Shown: positions 55,827-61,728 of the stretch, piece after piece | Position numbering within the stretch: the first letter of the stretch is position 1 | How the letters are laid out: every line of letters starts with the position of its first letter | Assembly (NCBI RefSeq): GCF_037044555.1 | Contig: NZ_CP146275.1 | Span: 1,034,501-1,098,500, forward strand | Length of the DNA: 64,000 nt | Direction: 5' to 3' | Source of the DNA: Pelagibacterium nitratireducens | GTDB taxonomy: Bacteria; Pseudomonadota; Alphaproteobacteria; Rhizobiales; Devosiaceae | Notes under the pieces: model-generated | What the model was told of the DNA's origin: nothing | Databases searched by the model: none | What the model saw: the letters and a program-made list of their open reading frames with translations, nothing else | Translations under genes and position numbers: made by a program

Positions 55827-55852
55827 TTCGTCCAACGCCGGACAAACGTTAC
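55827..55852 (-). promoter_or_regulatory. SigF-type promoter for the sigF-nrsF operon (autoregulation)
   Basis: On the minus strand GTAACG, 16 nt and CGAA match the SigF promoter GTAACC-n16-CGAA known from Caulobacter, with one mismatch. It directly precedes sigF. Confidence 0.7.
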
Positions 55853-55899
55853 AGCGGGGCCGCGAAATAATCGAGTTGGGAACACGATTTCGTGAGGGT

Positions 55900-55925
55900 G
55901 TAACCGGCGCTGAACCGCAAACGAA
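55900..55925 (+). promoter_or_regulatory. SigF-type promoter for the mrpX-like operon
   Basis: GTAACC (55900-55905), exactly 16 nt and CGAA (55922-55925) match the Caulobacter SigF consensus perfectly. The predicted start leaves a leader of about 50 nt before the methionine-rich peptide gene at 55983. Confidence 0.8.
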
Positions 55926-55982
55926 TGTTGAGCACGTACCGTATCCATGAGCTGCGGTCGCAACCCCAAGGGAGACTACACG

Positions 55983-56351
55983 ATGTTCAACAAAACCATT
56001 TTTGCCACCGCATTTCTTGCATTGGCCCTGCCGATCACCGCAATTCAAGCCCAAGACGCAATGGCAGGAGACGCAATGGCAGGAGACGCAATGGCCGGAG
56101 ACGCAATGGCGGGCGACAGCATGGCCAGTGACTCGATGGCAAGCGATTCGATGGCCATGGATTCCATGGCCCCGATGATGTCCGACGAGGATCTCGCGCT
56201 TTGCATCGAGCAGGCTCAGGCGATCACATTCGCGCAAGTGGCCGCGACGGCCGAAGAGGCGTGTCATATGGTCCACAATGGCGAGCACATGGATGCCGAT
56301 CCGATGGCTGGCGATGCTATGGCAGGTGACGCTATGGCGCCTCAGCAGTAA
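55983..56351 (+). CDS. Methionine-rich periplasmic pentapeptide-repeat protein (MrpX-like)
   Basis: This 122-aa precursor has a signal peptide (MFNKTIFATAFLALALPITA, then IQAQ). The mature part of about 99 residues contains 16 methionines, mostly in MAGDA/MAGDS/MASDS pentapeptide units at both ends. A central globular piece has two Cys (LALCIEQ, EEACHMV). The design matches the hypochlorite-scavenging peptide MrpX, whose methionines are oxidised and then re-reduced by a periplasmic methionine sulfoxide reductase. The related MXKDX pentapeptide family has Lys where this has Gly or Ser. The start has AAGGGAGA. A SigF promoter lies upstream and the putative reductase genes follow. Confidence 0.82.
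   Translation: MFNKTIFATAFLALALPITAIQAQDAMAGDAMAGDAMAGDAMAGDSMASDSMASDSMAMDSMAPMMSDEDLALCIEQAQAITFAQVAATAEEACHMVHNGEHMDADPMAGDAMAGDAMAPQQ
56055..56174 (+). repeat. 15-bp tandem repeat inside the methionine-rich gene, 8 units
   Basis: The units follow GACGCAATGGCAGGA, beginning at 56055. The first four are near identical at DNA level and the last four are diverged (GACAGC, GACTCG, GATTCG, GATTCC starts). They encode the five-residue D-A/S-M-A-G/S periodicity. Two or three further units lie at 56300-56340. Copy number is likely to vary by slippage. Confidence 0.9.
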
Positions 56352-56424
56352 GCCTGCTCTATTATCGCTTCGCCCCGGACGGCTGGTGCCCCCGGGGCGG
56401 GCATTCCGACAAAGGGAGGGCAAT

Positions 56425-57264
56425 ATGTCCGATGCGTTACGCCCGGGAACGACCGCCAGCCAGGTCATCAAGCGCCAGTCCATCTGGACGCGGCTCACCC
56501 ATTGGGTGTGGGTGATCTGTCTGTTTTTCCTGCTGCTCACCGGGCTGCAGATATTCAACGCGCATCCGCGCCTTTATATCGGGCAGCAATCGGGGTTCGA
56601 ATTTTCCAATTCGATCCTGTCCATGGGGGCCATTCGCAATCCGGACGGCTCGATTTCGGGGATCACGACGATCTTCGGGCATCAATTCGATACCACCGGC
56701 ATCTTCGGCTATTCCGGGCCGGAAGGTCAGGAGCGCGTGCGCGGCTTTCCCGCCTGGGCGACCATTCCCTCCTATCAGGATCTGGGCACGGGCCGTGTCG
56801 TTCACTTCTTTTTCGGCTGGCTCCTGGTTGGAACCATGTTCATCTGGTTCGTTGCCAGCCTCATCAACGGGCATTTGCGCCGCGACATCATTCCGACGGC
56901 CACCGATATCAAGTCGCTGCCGTCCGATGTTGCCGCCCATGCGCGCCTTAAATTCCACCACACGCGGCACTACAACGTGCTGCAAAAGCTCAGCTACGGC
57001 ATCGTGCTGCTGATCCTGTTTCCGCTGATCGTTCTGACCGGGCTGTCGATGTCGCCGGGCATGAACTCGGCCTGGCCCTGGCTCATCGAAATCTTTGGCG
57101 GGCGGCAGACGGCGCGCACCATCCATTTCATTACCATGGCTCTGCTGGTCGGGTTCTTCATCGTTCATATCGCCATGGTGCTCTTGGCCGGGCCGCTCAA
57201 TACGATGCGCTCGATGATAACCGGCAAGTACAGGATCGATCCCGAAACGGAGGGAGAGAAATGA
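56425..57264 (+). CDS. Di-heme cytochrome b561-type membrane subunit
   Basis: This 279-aa protein has four core TM helices with heme-ligating histidines. They are H26 in RLTHWVWVICLFFLLLTG, His in GRVVHFFFGWLLVG, and His pairs in ARTIHFITMALLVGFFIVHIAMVL (latter part). It resembles cytochrome b subunits of formate dehydrogenase, hydrogenase or thiosulfate reductase. A periplasmic insertion of about 90 residues lies between TM1 and TM2. It should pass quinol electrons to the molybdoenzyme encoded next (4-nt overlap). It occupies the place of the heme protein MsrQ/YedZ in related systems but is of a different family. The start has AAAGGGAGGG. Confidence 0.88.
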   Translation: MSDALRPGTTASQVIKRQSIWTRLTHWVWVICLFFLLLTGLQIFNAHPRLYIGQQSGFEFSNSILSMGAIRNPDGSISGITTIFGHQFDTTGIFGYSGPEGQERVRGFPAWATIPSYQDLGTGRVVHFFFGWLLVGTMFIWFVASLINGHLRRDIIPTATDIKSLPSDVAAHARLKFHHTRHYNVLQKLSYGIVLLILFPLIVLTGLSMSPGMNSAWPWLIEIFGGRQTARTIHFITMALLVGFFIVHIAMVLLAGPLNTMRSMITGKYRIDPETEGEK

Positions 57265-58049
57265 AGCGTTTTTCAATGCAGCGGCGAAAGTTCCTTACCG
57301 CGTCGGCGGCCGGCATTGCCGGGGTGACGCTGGCCGGATGCGATCAGTTCGATTCCCTTTTGCGCCCAGGCCATCCGGTGCGCGACACGCTCGCCTCGGC
57401 CAATGATCTGACCCTTGCCGCCCAAAGGCTGCTGTTGGGCGATCAGACGCTGGCCAAGGAATTTGCCGAAAGCGAAATCCGTCAGGGTATGCGTCCTAAC
57501 GGGACAACCGATCCCCAGGAGGCCGATTATGTCGCGTTGCGCGACAACGATTTTGCCGATTACCAACTGGTGGTCGATGGACTTGTCGAAACCCCGCAAT
57601 CGTATTCGCTCGATCAGTTGCGCAACATGCCCGCACGCACCCAGATCACCCGGCACGATTGCGTGGAGGGCTGGAGCTGTATCGCCAAATGGACCGGCGT
57701 GCCGCTGGCAACGATCCTCGACGCGGTGCGCCCCACGGCCAATGCGCGCTATTGCGTCTTTCACTGCTACGACCACTATGGGGGTGGGCTTTCGGCCTCA
57801 CCCTATTACGAAAGCATCGGGCTGATCGATGCGCGCCATCCCCAGACCATCCTCGCCTATGGCATGAACGATGCCGCTCTCCCGGTGCGCAATGGCGCCC
57901 CGGTGCGGGTGCGGATCGAGCGCCAGCTTGGCTACAAGATGGCCAAATATCTGCGCCGCATCGAACTTGTCGACGATTTCAGCCAGTTGCATCGCGGCAA
58001 GGGCAGCTATTGGGCCGATCACGGCTATGATTGGTACGCAGGGATTTAG
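57261..58049 (+). CDS. Tat-exported molybdopterin-dependent oxidoreductase (sulfite oxidase/MsrP-like), probable lipoprotein
   Basis: This 262-aa protein has an N-terminal twin-arginine motif (MQRRKFLTA, R8-R9) followed by a perfect lipobox LAGC with C27. A Tat-dependent, membrane-anchored lipoprotein is therefore predicted. The Oxidored_molyb core spans about 100-240, with molybdenum-ligating Cys probably C134 in ITRHDCVEGWSCIAKWTGVPL and FHCYDHYGGGLSASPYYESIGL (start of each) around the active site. In MsrP the same site reduces methionine sulfoxide in periplasmic proteins. Here the MrpX-like peptide two genes upstream is the likely substrate. Sulfite or another substrate cannot be excluded. 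Confidence 0.85.
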   Translation: MKRFSMQRRKFLTASAAGIAGVTLAGCDQFDSLLRPGHPVRDTLASANDLTLAAQRLLLGDQTLAKEFAESEIRQGMRPNGTTDPQEADYVALRDNDFADYQLVVDGLVETPQSYSLDQLRNMPARTQITRHDCVEGWSCIAKWTGVPLATILDAVRPTANARYCVFHCYDHYGGGLSASPYYESIGLIDARHPQTILAYGMNDAALPVRNGAPVRVRIERQLGYKMAKYLRRIELVDDFSQLHRGKGSYWADHGYDWYAGI

Positions 58050-58058
58050 ATCGTCCGA

Positions 58059-58185
58059 TTAGAGCCAAGGATTTGAGTGAATCAAATCCTTGGCTCTAAC
58101 CCCTTGTTTTGTCGCGTGTCCGAACCGCAAAACCGTTTCCATCCCCGATCGCGTCGAGGACATGCTTTTGCTGGACACGCTCTAG
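58059..58185 (-). repeat. RIME-like intergenic mosaic repeat, copy B (long form)
   Basis: This is the inverted counterpart of copy A at 49355-49460. It shares CTAGAGCGTGTCCAGCAAAAG, GGAAACGGTTTTGCGGTTCG and GACACGCGACAAAACAAGGG, plus an internal block (CATGTCCTCGACGCGATCGG...) missing from A. Its outer hairpin is a perfect 18-bp stem (58059-58076 with 58082-58099) with loop GTGAA, so it can terminate transcription from either side. The CTAG end holds the stop codon of the adjacent allA gene. Confidence 0.9.
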
Positions 58186-58682
58186 GGCTGGTCGAGCTTG
58201 ACCGTAAAGGGCACCTCAAAGACGTGCTCTTGCAGATTGTCGCCATCGCCGCCGCGATCGACAACGAGGAAATCGCCTTCTTGCTCAAGCGTGGTCAACA
58301 CGCCGTGCCAGATGTTGCGTCCAATGTTGATCCCAACTCCGGGTTCGGTAAGGAACGCCAGCGGCGTGCCGGGGACGCCGTTTTCGTCGGGGGCGACGAT
58401 CACCAGAAAGGGGCGGGGGTGGAGCGGCATGAAGGCCTGCGAGCCCAGCGGGTGCCGTTCGACGAGCGTCAGACGCAACGGCAACTCATAGGGCTTGCCG
58501 CGAAAGATCGAGATCAGCGGGCGCCCGTTCTCTCCACCGATTTCGACAGTGGCGAGGTCGTCGAAACGCTCTGTCATGCCGTTGTTGATGGAAAAGTGGC
58601 GAGCACCCTCGCTGGTCAGCACCTGCCCGAACGGGGCGAACGCCTCCCTGGTCAGCGGTGCGACAATGATCGTTCTGGTCAT
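58182..58682 (-). CDS. allA: Ureidoglycolate lyase
   Basis: This 166-aa protein begins TRTIIVAPLTREAFAPFGQVL and has FHINNG-like FSINNGMTERFDDLA. The family core HPRPFLVIVAPDENG, then INIGRNIWHGVLTTLEQEGDF with the metal or substrate His residues, is complete. It cleaves ureidoglycolate to glyoxylate and urea, the last step of ureide catabolism. The gene overlaps allE by 4 nt (ATGA). Its stop codon lies inside the end of the RIME-like repeat, so the original C-terminus may have been slightly altered. Confidence 0.92.
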   Translation of the reverse strand: MTRTIIVAPLTREAFAPFGQVLTSEGARHFSINNGMTERFDDLATVEIGGENGRPLISIFRGKPYELPLRLTLVERHPLGSQAFMPLHPRPFLVIVAPDENGVPGTPLAFLTEPGVGINIGRNIWHGVLTTLEQEGDFLVVDRGGDGDNLQEHVFEVPFTVKLDQP

Positions 58683-59506
58683 GGCCGGCCCAGTTTCATG
58701 TGCCGGTTGACGTCCTTATAGAGCAGATAGCGGAATGGGCCCGGTCCGCCGGCGTAACAGGCCTGCGGGCAAAAGGCGCGCAACCACATGTAATCGCCCG
58801 CTTCCACCTCCACCCAATCGCGATTGAGCCGATAGACCGCCTTTCCCTCAAGTACATAAAGCCCATGTTCCATGACGTGGGTTTCGGCAAATGGAATGAC
58901 GGCGCCGGGCTGCAGGGTGACGATGTTGACGTGCATGTCGTGGCGCAGATCGGTGGGCTCGACAAAGCGCGTGGTTGCCCATTTGCCCTCGGTTCCGGGC
59001 ATGGGGATGGGTTCTATTTCCTGATCGGAAGAGACAAAAGCGGTTGGCGTGTCGAGTCCTTCGACCTTTTCGTATCTCTTGCGTATCCAATGGAAGCGGG
59101 CGGGCTCGGCGCCGGTGCTGCGCAGGGTCCATTCGGCTGCCGGCGGGATATAGGCATAGCCACCGGGTGCCAAGGTGTAGGTGGTTGCGGCCAGCGACAA
59201 TGAAATTTCGCCGGCGGTAACGAACAGGACACCTTCGGCCTCAGCGTCAGGCTCGGGCCCGTCGCTGCCGCCGCCGGGCGCGACCTCCATGATGTACTGG
59301 GAAAATGTTTCGGCAAAACCCGAAAGCGGGCGCGAAATCACCCACAGCCGCGTCTTGTCCCAGAAGGGCAGATAACTCGTCACGATATCAGCCATTACGC
59401 CCCTGGGGATCACCGCATAGGCATCGGTAAACACCGCACGGTCGCTGAGAAGCTGGGTCTGGGGCGGCAGCCCGCCGGGGGCGGAAGCATAGGGGCGATC
59501 GGTCAT
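58679..59506 (-). CDS. allE: (S)-ureidoglycine aminohydrolase, bicupin
   Basis: This 275-aa protein has two cupin domains. The first has GVLFVTAGEISLSLAATTYTL and GGYAYIPPAAEWTLRS. The second has HDMHVNIVTLQPGAVIPFAETHVMEHGLYVLEGKAVYRLN (in pieces), where E-T-H-x-x-E-H supplies the Mn ligands. It deaminates ureidoglycine to ureidoglycolate, feeding AllA encoded next. The ATG at 59506 is chosen; a TTG 21 nt upstream (59527) is possible. Neither has a clear ribosome-binding site. Confidence 0.9.
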   Translation of the reverse strand: MTDRPYASAPGGLPPQTQLLSDRAVFTDAYAVIPRGVMADIVTSYLPFWDKTRLWVISRPLSGFAETFSQYIMEVAPGGGSDGPEPDAEAEGVLFVTAGEISLSLAATTYTLAPGGYAYIPPAAEWTLRSTGAEPARFHWIRKRYEKVEGLDTPTAFVSSDQEIEPIPMPGTEGKWATTRFVEPTDLRHDMHVNIVTLQPGAVIPFAETHVMEHGLYVLEGKAVYRLNRDWVEVEAGDYMWLRAFCPQACYAGGPGPFRYLLYKDVNRHMKLGRP

Positions 59507-59682
59507 CAAAAAACGCTTGTCGGTCAATCGGGATGTTCAGACTGACAGCGCCGGGCGCGATTTGGCAATATGGACCAGGAGAGAAACTTGTGCGGTGCTT
59601 CGTTGCCAGTGCTTGGCGGCCCCCCCCACTCGTAATCGGCAGGGCTGGTGCTCTTTCACGATCACCTACCTCATCCCCTTCG

Positions 59683-59824
59683 CGTCATCCTCGGGCTCGA
59701 CCCGGGGATCTGCTGCATCGGGAAGCCGGTGAAGGGGTTGAGGACCGATGAAGCGCGAAGGCGCACCACGTCTGCTGCGCTAGCGGACGCTCTGCGGATC
59801 CCCGGGTCGAGCCCGAGGATGACG
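59683..59824. repeat. Perfect 28-bp inverted repeat pair (REP-like, variant family)
   Basis: The arms 59683-59710 and 59797-59824 are exact reverse complements (28 nt, beginning CGTCATCCTCGGGCTCGACC) with 86 nt between. Each arm also contains a smaller internal palindrome (CCTCGGGCTCGACCCGGGG). The design recalls the repeats at 20246 and 25231, with ATGAC ends, but the sequence family differs. Confidence 0.88.
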
Positions 59825-60251
59825 TGGGTGAAGGTGGAAACGCTGCGTAAAAAACTTTATCCCCGCCCCCTCACCCCCGTGCCATTGTTCCCGCACGGCC
59901 GCACCAGAGACGAGGATGCATACGAGCTTCCGGTGAGGGCGGGATTGGAGAAGGGGGAGCATGGGTCCGAGCCTTAGGACCGCATCGGCCCTCGGGCACT
60001 TCGATCCCATCCGACAGGCCGATCCGGGTTCCATGCGGGTCGCCGCAGGGAAGGCCCAAAGCGGACGGATGGCCGGGCGAGGATGGGAGTCCACGTCGTA
60101 CTCCCGAAAGGGAGAGGGGCACCGACGGGAGGTTGGCAGGGAAAGTGGGCACCGGTTTCCCGGTTCGCCAACCGACCCACTAAAAATGCCAATATCCCGG
60201 ACGACAAACCCCAGCCCGAGACGCCGCCATAAGCCCAAAACCCCGGATGCG

Positions 60252-60307
60252 TGGGGCGATGATCGCTTCATATAAAAACTAAATCATGCGGAGCGCTCAT
60301 CGCCCCA
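60252..60307. repeat. 11-bp inverted repeat pair flanking an AT-rich core
   Basis: TGGGGCGATGA (60252-60262) and TCATCGCCCCA (60297-60307) are exact inverted repeats. They enclose 34 bp with AT-rich TATAAAAACTAAATC. It could be the end of a miniature element or a hairpin; no target-site duplication is evident. Confidence 0.55.
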
Positions 60308-60432
60308 TGCCGTCTACTTCGATCCGTCCTTCGGCCAATCGTGCCGGTGGCACGATTGGAGGTGAGAAGGCCATGAGAGCCAAGCTCGAATGGCAATCAA
60401 AGCCCGAGGCGATCTCGCCGTCGGAGGTTTTG

Positions 60433-60756
60433 TCATGCCTTCAGTTCGGTCTCCAGCCGCGACATCAGCCCGGCGGCGTTTCGGGCGTAGTCGCCGATCC
60501 AGCGGTCGTGGATGGATTTGATGGGCAGGGCATTGAGGTGGTTCCAGCGCTCGCGACCTTCCTTGCGGGCCACGATCAGTCCGGCGGTTTCGAGTACCTT
60601 GATGTGCTGCATCACCGTGCAGCGGTCAATCTGGGGAAACAGCGCAACGAGCTGGCCGGTGGTTTTCGGTTCGTCCTTGAGGGCGTCGAGGATCGCCCGG
60701 CGCTTCCGATCGGCAAGAGCCTTGAAAATGGTGTCCGAATCATCATCACTTGACAT
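60433..60756 (-). CDS. ArsR-family transcriptional regulator
   Basis: This 107-aa winged-helix protein (FKALADRKRRAILDALKDEPKTTGQL, given as start; recognition region QIDRCTVMQHIKVLETAGLIVARKEGR in two parts) lacks the CxC or CxxD metal-binding sites of ArsR/SmtB sensors. It belongs to the metal-independent ArsR subgroup commonly paired with SRPBCC/AHSA1 proteins. It is divergent from two such genes. A perfect 20-bp palindrome covers its own start codon, so autorepression together with control of the SRPBCC genes is likely. Confidence 0.9.
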   Translation of the reverse strand: MSSDDDSDTIFKALADRKRRAILDALKDEPKTTGQLVALFPQIDRCTVMQHIKVLETAGLIVARKEGRERWNHLNALPIKSIHDRWIGDYARNAAGLMSRLETELKA

Positions 60757-60774
60757 GTTATAAATTTATAACAT
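60755..60774. promoter_or_regulatory. Perfect 20-bp palindrome, probable ArsR operator
   Basis: ATGTTATAAATTTATAACAT is fully symmetric. It overlaps the ArsR start codon on one side and lies 31 bp before the first SRPBCC gene on the other. This is the classic place for an autoregulatory operator. Confidence 0.85.
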
Positions 60775-60805
60775 AATGGGCGAAACGCAAGCGGGAGTTG
60801 ACGAT

Positions 60806-61267
60806 ATGGACTTCAAATTTACGGTATCGGGTCGGATTTCAAAGCCTGTGCACGAGGTGTTCGAGGCGGTTGCCGATCCGAAAAAGCTCTCGGGCTACTT
60901 CACAACCGGAGGTGCCAAGGGCCGGCTGGAGACTGGTGCTACGGTCACCTGGGACTTTCACGATTTTCCGGGCGCTTTCCCGGTCAACGTTGTCGAGGTC
61001 GTGCCGGACGAAAAGATCGTTCTCACCTGGGGCGCGGCGCCCGAAGGCGATGGCTCCGGCAATTACGACACCACGGTAACCATGGTGTTCGAGCCGCTGG
61101 ACGACAACACGCGCACGCTGGTCTCGATCACCGAGCAAGGTTGGAAACAGACCGAAACGGGACTGAAATCATCCTATGGCAATTGCGAGGGCTGGACAGG
61201 CATGCTCGCAGCCATGAAGGTTTATGTCGAACACGGCATTAATCTGCGGGAGGGGTTTTATAAATAG
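60806..61267 (+). CDS. SRPBCC (AHSA1-like) family protein
   Basis: This 153-aa protein has a START/Bet v1-like fold pattern: an N-terminal strand (DFKFTVSGRISKPVHEVFEAVADPKKLSGYFTTGG, given in part), VTWDFHDFPGAFPVNVVEVVPDEKIVLTW and a C-terminal helix (GWTGMLAAMKVYVEHG). Such proteins bind hydrophobic ligands; no catalytic residues can be assigned. The ATG at 60806 with GGGAG is preferred to the in-frame ATG at 60776, which overlaps the operator edge. It is co-directed with a second SRPBCC gene 8 bp later. Confidence 0.85.
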   Translation: MDFKFTVSGRISKPVHEVFEAVADPKKLSGYFTTGGAKGRLETGATVTWDFHDFPGAFPVNVVEVVPDEKIVLTWGAAPEGDGSGNYDTTVTMVFEPLDDNTRTLVSITEQGWKQTETGLKSSYGNCEGWTGMLAAMKVYVEHGINLREGFYK

Positions 61268-61275
61268 GAGGCGGC

Positions 61276-61728
61276 ATGCCCAACGTCATCGCAAAAACCG
61301 AGCATCACTTTGCCAATCTTTCAGCGGACGAAGTCTATGCGGCATGGCTGGAGCCGGCCGCAGTGCGGGTCTGGATGCAGCGCAACCTCGAGCGCACGGG
61401 ACGGTCGGCGCGCGTCTCGGAAATTGCGATTGATCCCAGGGTCGGCGGCAAATACCGGTTCTCCGACATCGACGATGAGGGGCAGGAAAACCCCGTCTGG
61501 GGCTATTATCGCGAGCTGGTTCCCGGTCGTCGCATTGTGTTTACCTGGTTTGTCGAACCTGCCGAAGAGGCCGAAGATAATTCAACGGTGGCCCTGGAAC
61601 TCCGCCCGGATCGGGAGGGTTGCGTGGCGATCATGAGCCATGAAATGGACGCTCAATGGTCCGACTATATCGAGCCGACCGCCAAGGCGTGGAAGGGCAT
61701 GCTTGAATCGATTGAGGAGAGCGCCTAG
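61276..61728 (+). CDS. SRPBCC (AHSA1-like) family protein
   Basis: This 150-aa protein has the same fold class as its neighbour: HHFANLSADEVYAAWLEPAAVRVWM, IDPRVGGKYRFSDIDDEG, GRRIVFTWFVEP and C-terminal GMLESIEE. Typical ArsR-linked AHSA1 proteins are of unknown function, and some act in solvent or stress tolerance. The start has TAGGAGG. Its TAG stop overlaps the stop of the convergent puuE-uraD gene as CTAG. Confidence 0.85.
   Translation: MPNVIAKTEHHFANLSADEVYAAWLEPAAVRVWMQRNLERTGRSARVSEIAIDPRVGGKYRFSDIDDEGQENPVWGYYRELVPGRRIVFTWFVEPAEEAEDNSTVALELRPDREGCVAIMSHEMDAQWSDYIEPTAKAWKGMLESIEESA

Larger units (their letters stand above)
59507..60432. other. 926-bp gene-free region with repeats between allE and the ArsR gene
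   Basis: No convincing coding sequence is present. A 163-codon minus-strand frame (59780-60271) has no domain signature, runs through an inverted repeat and is rich in Arg/Pro. Within the region are a 28-bp inverted repeat pair at 59683-59824, an 11-bp pair at 60252/60297, and direct CCCGG/GGGAG-rich segments. It looks like accumulated repetitive or decayed sequence. An unrecognised non-coding RNA cannot be excluded. Confidence 0.6.

Noticed and set aside
56055..56174. Short regular repeats considered as a CRISPR array
   Set aside because: The 15-bp units are directly adjacent without spacers and encode in-frame pentapeptides of a secreted protein.
59780..60271. 163-codon minus-strand frame in the 926-bp gap as a hypothetical gene
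   Set aside because: It crosses one arm of the 28-bp inverted repeat, is rich in Arg/Pro and has no ribosome-binding site; repeated non-coding DNA explains it better.
60433..60756. ArsR gene as metal sensor or as the metH regulator
   Set aside because: It has no metal-binding Cys/His motif, and its own palindrome (ATGTTATAAATTTATAACAT) differs from the metH palindrome.
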